The notes below the pieces were generated by a model. The model saw nothing but the letters and a program-made list of their open reading frames with translations, made no database searches and was not told the DNA's origin. The position numbers were made by a program, and so were the translations under genes. Shown here piece by piece: positions 8,404 through 16,269 of a stretch of DNA of 58,507 nt (its first letter is position 1; each line of letters starts with the position of its first letter). This DNA is from Singulisphaera sp. GP187 (GTDB lineage: Bacteria > Planctomycetota > Planctomycetia > Gemmatales > Gemmataceae). The DNA lies in contig CAMDQN010000025.1 in assembly GCA_945905925.1 (NCBI GenBank), positions 1 to 58,507 on the forward strand. Direction: 5' to 3'.

Positions 8404-8718
8404 ATGAAACAACTCACGATCGTGGTGAAGCCGTTCCGGGCGGAGGCCGTGCTGCGTGCGATCGCGGATCTTGGCGTGACCGCCTGCGCGGTGCGCGAGG
8501 CCAAGGGCTACGGTCGGCAGAAAGGCTATCTCGATCGTTACCGCGGGTCCGAGTACAGCACTGCGTACCTGCCGAAAGTCGAGATCACCGTTTGGGCGAC
8601 CGACGAGCAGGCCGCGGCGCTGAGCGAGGCCGTGCCGAAGGTCGCGCGCACCGGGCGCATCGGTGACGGCAAGGTGTTCGTGGTGCCGCTTGCGTGGCCC
8701 GAACCGCTCGTGTTTTGA
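8404..8718 (+). CDS. P-II-like nitrogen regulatory protein, short C-terminus
   Basis: The 104 residues align with GlnB/GlnK across the fold: MKQLTIVVKPF at the start, then VREAKGYGRQKG with Q39, RGSEYSTAYLPKVEI carrying the T-loop Tyr at position 51 (the uridylylated residue in proteobacteria), and TGRIGDGKVFVVP, the ATP/2-oxoglutarate-binding loop. The usual C-terminal RIRTGE segment is absent; the protein ends PLAWPEPLVF. Canonical P-II proteins sense ATP/ADP and 2-oxoglutarate and control AmtB, glutamine synthetase or kinases. No amtB or glnA is nearby. The gene follows DUF350 and the lipoprotein, 15 bases after the latter, so a membrane partner other than AmtB is possible (inference). Confidence 0.85.
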   Translation: MKQLTIVVKPFRAEAVLRAIADLGVTACAVREAKGYGRQKGYLDRYRGSEYSTAYLPKVEITVWATDEQAAALSEAVPKVARTGRIGDGKVFVVPLAWPEPLVF

Positions 8719-8722
8719 AGAG

Positions 8723-8746
8723 ACCTCTCCCCCAACCCCCTCCCCT
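8723..8746. repeat. Left fragment of a C-rich/G-rich inverted repeat
   Basis: ACCTCTCCCCCAACCCCCTC and the following CCCT match the left arm of the intact copy at 27981-28070. At 8747 the match stops abruptly and AT-richer sequence begins. The missing continuation, AGAAGGGAGGGGGAGCCGG, resumes at 9404. The repeat was therefore split by inserted DNA. Confidence 0.75.
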
Positions 8747-8747
8747 A

Positions 8748-8954
8748 CACAAGAACGTCTCTATCCTAGTACCGCAAGCAATCAAACTAGGTCTTTATGA
8801 CGAATTCACACTATGGGATACTAATGGTGTAAGCTACTCGAAGGACGGGAAACAAATTGGTAAGCCCAAGAAGATAGCGTCCGCTGTAGGTAAGAAGCTC
8901 AAGATACACGACAAGGTTGCGTGGCAAAAGTTCTTGGATAAGGGGAAAGAATAA
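8748..8954 (+). CDS. 5'-truncated gene in the AT-rich island
   Basis: The reading frame enters from the flanking repeat, with no plausible start codon inside the island before coherent protein begins. The visible part of about 68 residues includes LYDEFTLWDTNGVSYSKDGK, then KPKKIASAVGKKLKIHDKVA and WQKFLDKGKE. It is Lys-rich, with AT-rich codons unlike the host. The upstream part appears to have been lost at the island boundary (8747). Its TAA overlaps the ATG of the next gene, which implies an operon in the donor. No family was recognised. Confidence 0.5.
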   Translation, partial: HKNVSILVPQAIKLGLYDEFTLWDTNGVSYSKDGKQIGKPKKIASAVGKKLKIHDKVAWQKFLDKGKE

Positions 8955-9385
8955 TGTTAACTAAAGTTACCCAGAAACAGATGTATAAGATCATGGACCA
9001 GATGCTTAACGGGGTAGAGGTTACCGTTACTGGACCTGGGGTAGAAGAGTTCAAGCAACAGTTCGCTAGGGACATGGCTTACGCTGATGCTAACGGTCTC
9101 ACTATAGATATCCCCTTCGACCTTGCAACAGCAAGTGGTGATAATGAGGTAGAGGAATATGAGGAGATAGAGGAAGAGGACGATGACCCCGAACTGGAGG
9201 TCGACCTCTCCGCTCTGAACATGTCCTGTGCTACTGGAGAAAGTGGCGAGATTGACCCTACATGTAAGACAGGGAGTGGTGGTCGCTCCTTATCGACACT
9301 CCCTGGGAATCCTCCGTATAAAGGAGCTGATGAGACTCGGGTTGTTGACATCTCTCCTCCTCCTCCTAAGAAAGGTAAGAAGTGA
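8954..9385 (+). CDS. Small acidic protein of foreign origin, possibly phage-derived
   Basis: The 143-residue frame starts MLTKVTQKQMYKIMDQMLNG and has a highly acidic stretch (EVEEYEEIEEEDDDPELEVD), then CATGESGEIDPTCKTGSGG and a proline/lysine C-terminus (PPPPKKGKK). The Cys-Gly-rich motif with DPTC between two Cys resembles, from memory, short tags in phage or plasmid structural proteins; this is weak. The ATG overlaps the preceding stop (TAATG). Codon usage is AT-richer than the host and the gene is complete within the island. Function unknown. Confidence 0.55.
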   Translation: MLTKVTQKQMYKIMDQMLNGVEVTVTGPGVEEFKQQFARDMAYADANGLTIDIPFDLATASGDNEVEEYEEIEEEDDDPELEVDLSALNMSCATGESGEIDPTCKTGSGGRSLSTLPGNPPYKGADETRVVDISPPPPKKGKK

Positions 9386-9403
9386 GAACCCTCATAGACC
9401 CGT

Positions 9404-9513
9404 AGAAGGGAGGGGGAGCCGGAAACGGCTCGCTCGCGGCCGAAGAAGGTGCGGTGCCCGCCGCACCGCTTTCTCCCCCTCCCTTCTTAGGGGAGGGGGT
9501 TGGGGGGAGAGGT
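9404..9513. repeat. Right part of the split C-rich/G-rich inverted repeat
   Basis: AGAAGGGAGGGGGAGCCGG begins at 9404, followed by a spacer with the hairpin CGGTGCCCGCCGCACCG. The right arm then reads CCCTCCCTTCTTAGGGGAGG and continues GGGTTGGGGGGAGAGG. Joined to 8723-8746 it rebuilds a full repeat like that at 27981-28070. Confidence 0.75.
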
Positions 9514-9592
9514 TCTTCCCCTCAACTTCCCCCATCCACAAGGCCGATACAACCCGAACAGTCGGAATCCGTACTGGTTCGGGGGCGGGCAC

Positions 9593-10873
9593 GTGCGCAA
9601 GCGAATCGTCGCGGTGGGATTGGGTGTGATTCTGGGGACGAACGGCGCGAGCGCGCAACCACTTCCCACGTTCCCCATGTCGCCGGCGCCGCCGGGGTTG
9701 CTCCCGCCACTGACGGCGAAGCCCCCGGTCGCTAACGCGCCCCTCGCGATGCCCAAGCAACCCGGTTCCGAAATCCCGCTCCCGCAACCGGAACAGAAAC
9801 TCGCGTTCAGCGCAATGGACGTGAGCGTGAAGCGCGTCGTGGGTGGGTGGGAAGTATGGGCCGGGCAGAAGGTGTTGCGGAACACCGGCGACAACGAAGG
9901 CATCGCACGCGACGTGGCGCGTGTCCTGCGCGAACTTCGCCCGACGGAGTGGGTTGCTATCGGCGGAACGAAGCCGGTCATCGAGTACGGGTTGACCAAC
10001 GGGCGCCCGGCGGTTACCGGTGCGCCGGACCCGAAGGAGAACAACGGCGGCAACGTGGCTCTGGCGGGCGGGCCAGGCGCCGCGGCCAGCACCGCCGCGA
10101 AGTTCGTACAGCAGATCGACCTCCGCACCACTCGCGTCGAGGCGATTCGCGGCGTGTGGTGCGTGCGCGACGACAACAACATCTTGTTCAACTTTGGCGC
10201 CGACAAAGGCGGCGCGGAGCAAGCGAGTGCCGTGATTCAGAAGTACGGGTTCAACCGTGTCGGCGTGGTCGGCACACCGACGCAACCCGTGATGAGTTAC
10301 CTGTTCGTTTCGCTCGACCAACCGAAAATCGCGCCCGGCGGTGCGCTGCTGCTGCTGAACGCCCAGATCGACGCGCTGACGCGAACCGGTATCCCGATTC
10401 CGGGCGTGGGGTTCACCGGCGAGATGGTGAAGATCGACCCGCGCAGGATCGAAGTGCGGAAAGACGGCCCCGAATGGGTGGTCGCGTCCGGGCCGGAAGT
10501 GTTGGGCCGGTTTGGGCCGACGGAGTGGGCCGCGCGCGACGCCGCGCGCACGGTGCAGGACGCGAAATTCACCGAGTTCTGCAAGCTTGGCGGTGTGTCG
10601 GGTTTGACGTTCTTCCTCGTTAACGGGAAGGCGCCGACGCGGGCACCTTTCAACGCTCAGGGGCGGAACTTCGACAACTCCGCGCTGAAGGTTCAGCAGA
10701 TCAACCAGAAGTGGGCCGTGACCGACGCGGGCAAGCAGGTGTTCGAGGTGGGCAGCGAGCAGGAGGGCGAGACGATCGTGCGCGTGCTGAAGGCATACGG
10801 CTTCGACCAGACCGCGCACCTGTCGGCCAGTGGCGCAAAGGGTGGCATCACGTTTCTGATCAAGAATCGGTAG
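9593..10873 (+). CDS. Secreted protein with four copies of an unrecognised ~65-residue repeat
   Basis: The GTG at 9593 gives a signal peptide (MRKRIVAVGLGVILGTNGAS) and then a Pro-rich linker (about 25-70). The remaining 355 residues contain four similar units at about 76-139, 176-244, 282-348 and 364-425. Each has a beta-like start with one aligned Trp (W86, W189, W295, W374), a turn reaching an aromatic or small residue plus Gly (for example NILFNFG, EVLGRFG, QVFEVG), an amphipathic helix (ARDVARVLRELRPTEW; AEQASAVIQKYGFNRV; ARDAARTVQDAKFTEF; GETIVRVLKAYGFDQT), and a final strand ending in Y.LTNGRP or FFLVNGKAP. No catalytic motif is seen and I do not know the family. Upstream in-frame starts lie in the repeat and are unlikely. 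Confidence 0.75.
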   Translation: MRKRIVAVGLGVILGTNGASAQPLPTFPMSPAPPGLLPPLTAKPPVANAPLAMPKQPGSEIPLPQPEQKLAFSAMDVSVKRVVGGWEVWAGQKVLRNTGDNEGIARDVARVLRELRPTEWVAIGGTKPVIEYGLTNGRPAVTGAPDPKENNGGNVALAGGPGAAASTAAKFVQQIDLRTTRVEAIRGVWCVRDDNNILFNFGADKGGAEQASAVIQKYGFNRVGVVGTPTQPVMSYLFVSLDQPKIAPGGALLLLNAQIDALTRTGIPIPGVGFTGEMVKIDPRRIEVRKDGPEWVVASGPEVLGRFGPTEWAARDAARTVQDAKFTEFCKLGGVSGLTFFLVNGKAPTRAPFNAQGRNFDNSALKVQQINQKWAVTDAGKQVFEVGSEQEGETIVRVLKAYGFDQTAHLSASGAKGGITFLIKNR

Positions 10874-10891
10874 GCGCGTTGGTGTTTTGTA

Positions 10892-10949
10892 TAGCCGCAA
10901 CCCCGCGGGGGTGCGCGGAGCTTTCGCGCACCCTGCGGGGTTGCGGCTA
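10892..10949. terminator. Hairpin between convergent genes
   Basis: The left arm TAGCCGCAACCCCGCGGGGG and following TGCGCG pair with a right arm ending CCCTGCGGGGTTGCGGCTA, with a short loop and one mismatch or bulge. It sits between two convergent stop codons (10873 and 10961), so it can serve both strands. The outer TAGCCGCAA matches the AGCCGC repeat family at 16201. Confidence 0.7.
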
Positions 10950-10960
10950 AACGAACTGCC

Positions 10961-11215
10961 TCACCATCCCAACTTGTTACGCAACTGGTCGAGTCCGCCC
11001 GCAATCGCGGCGTCGGCGGTGGGGTAGGTCGCGGTGCTGTCGTCGAGGCGCTTGCCGTTGACCGTGTTGCTCACGGCGCACGCGAACGTACTCTTCGCGG
11101 GCCGCACTTCCAACTTGTACAGCGGTTGCCCTTCGAGCATCACGAACGTCGTCTCCGGGCGCACGCCCGACTTCAACGAGCCGCTTCGCGTTTGCAACCA
11201 GTCCGGAACCGTCAT
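10961..11215 (-). CDS. Small hypothetical protein, 84 residues
   Basis: The frame encodes MTVPDWLQTRSGSLKSGVRP and continues with a beta-rich stretch (TTFVMLEGQPLYKLEVRPAK) and a helical C-terminus (AIAGGLDQLRNKLGW). There is no signal peptide or membrane segment. GC-rich third positions match real genes on this strand. It lies downstream of the MFS transporter on the same strand, 47 bases after it. No family recognised. Confidence 0.6.
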   Translation of the reverse strand: MTVPDWLQTRSGSLKSGVRPETTFVMLEGQPLYKLEVRPAKSTFACAVSNTVNGKRLDDSTATYPTADAAIAGGLDQLRNKLGW

Positions 11216-11262
11216 CGCGCGTCTTCCTTTCGGATTTCGTTCTTCGAGTTTCGTGCTTCCCG

Positions 11263-12807
11263 CTAGTCCGGCAGTGGCTTGTCCTTCGTCTCGGGCAGGA
11301 ACGGTAGCACGATCAGCCCGATAAGGAAGATACTACACATCGTCACGCCCGCGTATCGCAGCGGGTTCGGTTGTTCGTATCCCGCGTACACCTGACTGGT
11401 GAGCAACCCGAGCGCGAACGGTCCGCCCGCGGCGATGAGGCGACCCACGTTGTAGCAGAACGATGTACCGGTGCTGCGTAACCGCGTCGGGAACAGTTCC
11501 GGGAAGTAGATCGCGTACCCGCCGAACAGCGCGATCTGGAAGAACCCCATCAGCGGGATCATCCAGAAGATGTCCGACCACTGACTGAGGAACATGAACA
11601 CCGTCGCCGTCGATGCGCCGGCCGCGAGGAAGAATATCCCGAACGTGATGCGCCGGCCGAGCAGCGACGTGACGTAACTGAACGCGAAGATGCCGAAGAA
11701 CGCCCCGGTGTTTTGCACCAGCGACGTGATCCCGGCCCAATACGCCTTCTGCCCGTTTACATATTTGGTGGTGAACGCTGCTGCTTCCTGGCCGGTCAAC
11801 TGCTGCTGTGCCACCAACTCCGCGGCCTCTTTTTTGTACTGCGGTTCGGCCACGTGCTGTTGAAGGTCCGGGGAGAAGAACCCGATGCCCCACAGCCCGA
11901 TGACGCCGGACAGCGCGAGGATCAATCCCAGGATCGCGTGTCTGCGCCAGAGCGGGTCGCCGAGTAACTCGCTGTACGACCCGGCCTTCTTCTCGCCCGA
12001 CGCACGGGCTTGCAACCACCGTTCTGGCTCCTTCAACTTCGCTTGCACCACGACGATGAGGAACCCCGGGATCACCCCGATGAGGAACATGAGCCGCCAC
12101 GGGACCACCTCGATCCCGAAGTACGACTTGCCCGCGAATGCGCCGCTCTCTTGCAACGATCCGAACCACATGGAGATGAGTGCCGCGGTGATGTTCCCCA
12201 TAACCGATGACGCCTGGAACAACCCCAGTACGAATGGCCGCGCGTTGTTGGGCATCGTGTCCGCGAGGAGCGTGACGGCAGCCGCGAACGCACCTCCGAC
12301 GCCCATTCCCGTGAGGAACCTGAACGCGTAGAAGTCGGCGGTGGACTGGGAGAGCGAGTTCAATCCCGTGAACATCGAGTAGAGGCCGATGGTTGCCATG
12401 AGCGTCTTCACTCGCCCGATGCGGTCGCCCATGATCCCAAACCCAATCCCACCGAATGCCCAACCGAGCATGAAGAACGACGTGGCGTAGGTCGCCGCGT
12501 CGCTGATGTCGGCGGCCTGGATCGCGGCTATCACCCGCGTCTGGTCCGGTTTCGGCTTATTGTCCTTCTCCGCTTGCGCCGTGAGCTTCTCGGTGAACGC
12601 TGGGAGCCGCGAATCGTCCTTCGTGACCTTCGGCACCAGTTCGGTCATCGCCGGGCGCCGCGCGAGAACGAACAACTGCTGGTCCATGCAGTCCATGTCC
12701 CACGCGAGACAGCAGACAACGAACACGAACCACTGGTAGCGGCTCAGGTCTTTGAGGCTGGCCCAACCGGTTCGCGGAGCGGTTGGGGTGGGAGAGTCGA
12801 CGGACAT
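11263..12807 (-). CDS. MFS transporter
   Basis: The 514-residue protein has about 12 membrane helices. Motif A of the major facilitator superfamily, GDRIGRVKTL, sits after the second helix, and RFLTGMGVGGAF follows as in sugar or metabolite:H+ symporters. A C-terminal-half equivalent is seen at SLLGRRITFG. An unusually long polar insert of about 60 residues (from RRPAMTELVPK to VIAAIQAADIS) separates helix 1 from helix 2 and would face outside. A second loop, between helices 6 and 7, contains EPERWLQARASGEKKAG as in sugar porters. The substrate cannot be inferred. It shares its strand with the small protein downstream and is divergent from proC. Confidence 0.88.
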   Translation of the reverse strand: MSVDSPTPTAPRTGWASLKDLSRYQWFVFVVCCLAWDMDCMDQQLFVLARRPAMTELVPKVTKDDSRLPAFTEKLTAQAEKDNKPKPDQTRVIAAIQAADISDAATYATSFFMLGWAFGGIGFGIMGDRIGRVKTLMATIGLYSMFTGLNSLSQSTADFYAFRFLTGMGVGGAFAAAVTLLADTMPNNARPFVLGLFQASSVMGNITAALISMWFGSLQESGAFAGKSYFGIEVVPWRLMFLIGVIPGFLIVVVQAKLKEPERWLQARASGEKKAGSYSELLGDPLWRRHAILGLILALSGVIGLWGIGFFSPDLQQHVAEPQYKKEAAELVAQQQLTGQEAAAFTTKYVNGQKAYWAGITSLVQNTGAFFGIFAFSYVTSLLGRRITFGIFFLAAGASTATVFMFLSQWSDIFWMIPLMGFFQIALFGGYAIYFPELFPTRLRSTGTSFCYNVGRLIAAGGPFALGLLTSQVYAGYEQPNPLRYAGVTMCSIFLIGLIVLPFLPETKDKPLPD

Positions 12808-12827
12808 TGGCAGTGCTCTTCTTTACG

Positions 12828-12905
12828 AGTGATGAGTGATGAGTAATGAGTGATGAGTAAAGACAAGCTGACAGGCTCATCACTCATCACTCGTCACTCA
12901 TCACT
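12828..12905. repeat. GAGTGATGA tandem units forming an inverted repeat
   Basis: Tandem GAGTGATGAGTGATGAGTAA-type units are followed, after the spacer AAAGACAAGCTGACAGG, by the complementary CTCATCACTCATCACTCGTC. A second run of the same tandem unit lies at 35965-36000. Here it sits in the divergent region between the MFS gene and proC. Confidence 0.65.
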
Positions 12906-13013
12906 TCGTTTTGAAGACATTACACGGGCGCGGGTTCCGAAGCCAGCATTTCCACGAACCCGGCGCGCGATATGATGAATCCTTTCCCCTATTGCCGGTT
13001 CGCAGGATGGCGC

Positions 13014-13844
13014 ATGACGCACGAGGACATGTTCCCGCTCTCGGTCGGCTTCCTCGGCGCCGGGCAGATGGCCACCGCGCTCGCGTCGTCGTGGGTGAAG
13101 GCCGGCTTGCTCGACGTGAAGCGGTGTCGCGCCGCCGACCCGTACCCGGAAATGCGCGCGAAGTTTGAAGCCGCCACCGGCATCGAAACCGTTCCGACCA
13201 ATGGCGTCGTGGTTGCGCACTGCGACGTGCTCATCGTGGCCGTGAAGCCGCACATCGTTCCCGCTGTGATGACCGAAGTTCGTGCGGCACTGGAACCGCG
13301 ACATTTCGTGATCTCGATTGCGGCCGGAGTCACGCTTGATGCGCTCGCGGCCGGGTTCGGGATCGCGCGAATCGCTCGCGTAATGCCCAACACGCCATGT
13401 CTGGTCGGGGCCAGCGCGTCGGGCTACGCGCTGTTAAGCAAGCGGCTGGACAACCCCGATATCGGCGTCGTCGGGAAGTTGTTCGGTGCGGTGGGACAGG
13501 CGTTCCACATTCCTGAAAACCTGCTCGACGCGGTCACCGGGCTGAGCGGTAGCGGCCCCGCGTTCGTGTACATGTTCATCGAAGCGCTCGCCGACGGCGG
13601 CGTGAAGTGCGGCCTCCCGCGAGCAATCGCGCAGACGCTCGCGGCGCAAACAGTGATGGGCGCGGCAAAGATGGTACTCGAAACGGGACAGCACCCCGGC
13701 GCGCTGAAAGACGCGGTCGCGAGTCCGGGCGGCACGACCATCGCGGGGATTCACGCGCTGGAACGCGCCGGCTTCCGCGCCGCCACGATGGACGCCGTCG
13801 AAGCCGCCACGAAGCGCTCGCAGGAGTTGGGGAAGAAAGAATAA
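13014..13844 (+). CDS. proC: Pyrroline-5-carboxylate reductase
   Basis: This enzyme performs the last step of proline synthesis, reducing 1-pyrroline-5-carboxylate to proline with NAD(P)H in the cytoplasm. The N-terminal Rossmann motif VGFLGAGQMATAL and the family signature GLSGSGPAFVYMFIEALADG (dimerisation and substrate region) are present. MPNTPCLVGASASGYAL and the C-terminal SPGGTTIAGIHALE are also typical. The length, 276 residues from 13014, is normal. That ATG has an AGGA eight bases upstream; an in-frame ATG at 12972 is less likely, and one at 13029 sits too close to its GAGG. A large perfect palindrome follows the stop within a few bases, and guaA lies downstream. Confidence 0.95.
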   Translation: MTHEDMFPLSVGFLGAGQMATALASSWVKAGLLDVKRCRAADPYPEMRAKFEAATGIETVPTNGVVVAHCDVLIVAVKPHIVPAVMTEVRAALEPRHFVISIAAGVTLDALAAGFGIARIARVMPNTPCLVGASASGYALLSKRLDNPDIGVVGKLFGAVGQAFHIPENLLDAVTGLSGSGPAFVYMFIEALADGGVKCGLPRAIAQTLAAQTVMGAAKMVLETGQHPGALKDAVASPGGTTIAGIHALERAGFRAATMDAVEAATKRSQELGKKE

Positions 13845-13849
13845 GAGTA

Positions 13850-13959
13850 TTCACCGCGGAGAACGCAGAGGACGCAGAGAGAAAACAAGAGAGTGGGACA
13901 CGGTCACTCTTCAAACTCTCAGGTCTTCTCTCTGCGTCCTCTGCGTTCTCCGCGGTGAA
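13850..13959. repeat. Perfect 34-bp inverted repeat between proC and guaA
   Basis: The arm at 13850-13883 (starting TTCACCGCGGAGAACGCAGA) is exactly complementary to 13926-13959, with a 42-base loop. Repeated CGCAGAG units give it a GAGGACGCAGAG look known from dispersed repeats in other bacteria. Position and size suit a terminator or an RNA-level barrier between two tandem genes. Confidence 0.85.
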
Positions 13960-13979
13960 ACGGTTTTCTGGTCTCTCAT

Positions 13980-15524
13980 ATGACAAACGAACTCGTCCTG
14001 ATCTTCGACTTCGGTTCGCAGTTCGCGCAGCTCATCGCGAGGCGCGTGCGCGAACTGAACGTGTTCTGCCAGGTGGTGCGCCACGACCTCTCGGCCGCGC
14101 GAGTAAAAGAGCTGAACCCGAAAGGGATCATCCTCTCGGGCGGGCCGATGAGCGTGTACGAACCCGGTGCGCCGCACTGCGACCCGAAGCTCTTTGACCT
14201 CGGCGTTCCGGTACTCGGCATCTGCTACGGAATGCAACTCGCGTGTCACTTCCTCGGCGGCAAGGTGGGCCAGACCGCGCACAGCCGCGAGTACGGCCGT
14301 GCCACGCTCAACGTGACGAATCGCAACAGCATATTTCAAGGTTACCCGATTGAATCGACCGTGTGGATGAGTCACGGCGATCAGGTGCAGAACGTGAGCG
14401 GTGACTTCGAGGCGCTCGCATCCACGGACACATGCCCGCTCGCGGCGGTGAAGCACAAGTCTCGCCCGCTGTTCGGGCTTCAGTTCCACCCCGAAGTCGC
14501 GCACACGCCATACGGCGGACAGATCCTCGCGAACTTCCTTCGTGATGTGTGCGGTTGCTCAGGCGCATGGAAGATGACCGCGTTCATCGAGAGTACGGTC
14601 GCCGACATCAAGCGAAAGGTCGGCAACAATCGCGTCATCTGCGGGCTGTCCGGCGGCGTCGATTCGAGCGTGTGTGCGGCGCTGCTCGTGAAGGCGATCG
14701 GTACCCAGGTCGCGTGCATCTACGTCGATAACGGCCTGATGCGCGAAGGCGAAACGGAACTGGTGAAGCACACGTTCCGCGACTGGTTCAAAGCCGACCT
14801 CCACGCCGTTGACGCGAAGGAGCAGTTCCTTTCGGCGCTCGCGGGCGTGAGCGATCCTCAGCAAAAGCGGAAGATCATCGGGAAGGTGTTCATCGACGTG
14901 TTCAAGCACGAAGCGAAGAGCATCCCGGATGCGCACTTTCTGGCGCAGGGCACGCTGTATCCCGATGTGATCGAGAGTGGCGGCGCGATCGACGGCCCGG
15001 CCGCGACGATCAAACTGCACCACAACGTTGGCGGGCTGCCGGCCGAACTTGGTTTCGAGTTAATCGAACCGCTCCGCGATCTCTTCAAAGACGAGGTGCG
15101 GAAGCTCGGTGTCGAACTCGGCCTACCGGAAGATGTGGTGTGGCGGCACCCGTTCCCCGGTCCCGGACTCGCGGTGCGGTGTCTCGGCGACGTGACCGAA
15201 GAGAAGTTGGTCACGCTTCGCAAGGCAGACACGATCTTCCTCGACGAACTGCGGAAGGCCGGGTTGTACCGGAAGACGTCGCAGGCGTTCGCGGTGCTGC
15301 TGCCGGTGCGATCTGTCGGCGTGATGGGCGACGGCCGCACTTACGAGAACACGATCTGCCTGCGGTGTGTGCAGACCGACGACTTCATGACTGCGGACTG
15401 GTCTCGCCTCCCGGAAGACCTGCTCGCCCGCGTCGCGACCGCGATCATCAACAAAGTGAAGGGCATCAACCGCGTGGTGTACGACATCAGCAGCAAGCCG
15501 CCCGCGACTATCGAGTGGGAATGA
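13980..15524 (+). CDS. guaA: GMP synthase (glutamine-hydrolysing)
   Basis: This is the single-polypeptide form (514 residues) that converts XMP to GMP using glutamine and ATP. The N-terminal amidotransferase has the nucleophile in GICYGMQLA (C82) and the His/Glu pair in FHPEV. The synthetase half has the PP-loop [10 protein letters not shown]. The C-terminal dimerisation domain contains [13 protein letters not shown] and ends with the canonical IEWE. All catalytic parts are present. The stop overlaps the start of a small downstream gene in the string ATGATG, suggesting coupled translation. Confidence 0.97.
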   Translation: MTNELVLIFDFGSQFAQLIARRVRELNVFCQVVRHDLSAARVKELNPKGIILSGGPMSVYEPGAPHCDPKLFDLGVPVLGICYGMQLACHFLGGKVGQTAHSREYGRATLNVTNRNSIFQGYPIESTVWMSHGDQVQNVSGDFEALASTDTCPLAAVKHKSRPLFGLQFHPEVAHTPYGGQILANFLRDVCGCSGAWKMTAFIESTVADIKRKVGNNRVICGLSGGVDSSVCAALLVKAIGTQVACIYVDNGLMREGETELVKHTFRDWFKADLHAVDAKEQFLSALAGVSDPQQKRKIIGKVFIDVFKHEAKSIPDAHFLAQGTLYPDVIESGGAIDGPAATIKLHHNVGGLPAELGFELIEPLRDLFKDEVRKLGVELGLPEDVVWRHPFPGPGLAVRCLGDVTEEKLVTLRKADTIFLDELRKAGLYRKTSQAFAVLLPVRSVGVMGDGRTYENTICLRCVQTDDFMTADWSRLPEDLLARVATAIINKVKGINRVVYDISSKPPATIEWE

Positions 15525-15766
15525 TGCGTGTCGACATCTGCGCCTCCGACGACCACGACACCCGTGACCGCTTGCTGAGCGCGATCCACGAACTCAGCGG
15601 CGCGCACGAAGGCAATTGGGAATCGCTCGGTGTGGGGCTGAACCGCTTCCGGTTCCCCGGCGGCGAACTGTCCCTGTTCATCGACGCGTGGTTCGTGGAC
15701 GTCGCTGGACCAGACGAACTGGTAACGCGGGTGCTGGTTGAAATGGAGCGGGCCGACTACAGATAA
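15521..15766 (+). CDS. Small protein overlapping the guaA stop
   Basis: The ATG at 15521 overlaps the guaA TGA (15522-15524) and a second ATG follows at 15524. The product has 81 residues beginning [20 protein letters not shown], with a predicted alpha/beta pattern, an acidic start and [20 protein letters not shown] in the middle. It has no signal or membrane segment. Codons have GC-rich third positions. The four-base overlap argues for a real, translationally coupled gene. Unknown family; a link to purine metabolism is only suggested by position. Confidence 0.65.
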   Translation: MMRVDICASDDHDTRDRLLSAIHELSGAHEGNWESLGVGLNRFRFPGGELSLFIDAWFVDVAGPDELVTRVLVEMERADYR

Positions 15767-15795
15767 CCGGGCTGATTCAACCAGAGGAAACCACA

Positions 15796-16197
15796 ATGCC
15801 CGGCCACGCGATCGTTTTTGGCATTCTGCTGAGTGCCCTTGGCGTAACTGCCTACGCCTCTCCCGACACATTTGGCGGGGGCAAGCCGTACCAAATTTCG
15901 GCCTTGTCACCTGCGTTCATTGGGTTGCCAATCTTGCTGGCGGGGATTGCGGCCATCGCTGCTCCTGGCACGCGAAAGCACGCGATGCACGCGACCGCAG
16001 TGCTGGGCCTACTGGGCACCGTCGGCGGGTTTGTCCCGGTAATCCTTCGGAAATTCGACCTCGAGCAAACGGCAGTCCTTGTCGGCTTGACGATGACGGT
16101 GCTGTCGGGGGTGTTTGTCGGGCTGTGCGTGAACTCGTTCATCCAGGCGAAGAAGGCGCGTAAGGCAAAGGAAGTTGCTGGAACGCCTGTCGTTTAA
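15796..16197 (+). CDS. Four-helix membrane protein, unknown
   Basis: This 133-residue protein has about four hydrophobic helices (around 3-20, 38-57, 64-82 and 92-112) and a basic C-terminus (AKKARKAKEVAG). The start MPGHAIVFGILLSALGVTAY could also act as a signal anchor. Pro-Gly-rich loops such as SPDTFGGGKPYQIS lie between helices. No known family. It stands about 30 bases after the small guaA-linked gene, and a hairpin follows the stop. Confidence 0.6.
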   Translation: MPGHAIVFGILLSALGVTAYASPDTFGGGKPYQISALSPAFIGLPILLAGIAAIAAPGTRKHAMHATAVLGLLGTVGGFVPVILRKFDLEQTAVLVGLTMTVLSGVFVGLCVNSFIQAKKARKAKEVAGTPVV

Positions 16198-16200
16198 CCT

Positions 16201-16260
16201 GTTAGCCGCAAGCCGCAGGCGAGCGCGTACCTTTGCGCTTGTCTGCGGCTTGCGGCTAAC
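16201..16260. terminator. Palindrome of the AGCCGC family between convergent genes
   Basis: Arms GTTAGCCGCAAGCCGCAG (from 16201) and CTGCGGCTTGCGGCTAAC (to 16260) are perfectly complementary over 18 bases, with a GC-rich inner spacer. It lies between two convergent genes and can act as a bidirectional terminator. Related cores occur at 10892, 17796, 25508 and 40079. Confidence 0.75.
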
Positions 16261-16269
16261 GAAATGTCT

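Larger units (their letters stand above)
8747..9403. mobile_element. AT-richer foreign island (about 657 bp) inside a repeat
   Basis: This segment differs sharply from its surroundings: bases 8761-8820 contain only 24 G or C of 60, whereas neighbouring genes are strongly GC-rich at third positions. It interrupts a dispersed palindromic repeat exactly between CCCCT and AGAAGGGAGGG. It contains a 5'-truncated gene and a complete small gene joined by a TAATG overlap. No transposase, recombinase or obvious terminal inverted repeats are visible. It looks like a captured piece of a phage or plasmid operon, or the remains of a small element. Confidence 0.65.

Noticed and set aside
8694-8954. Complete 86-residue protein starting at 8694
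   Set aside because: The start lies inside the P-II coding sequence and the flanking repeat; coherent protein begins only at the island boundary.
12828-12905. CRISPR-like array of short repeats
   Set aside because: Units are direct tandem GAGTGATGA runs without spacers, and no cas gene lies nearby.
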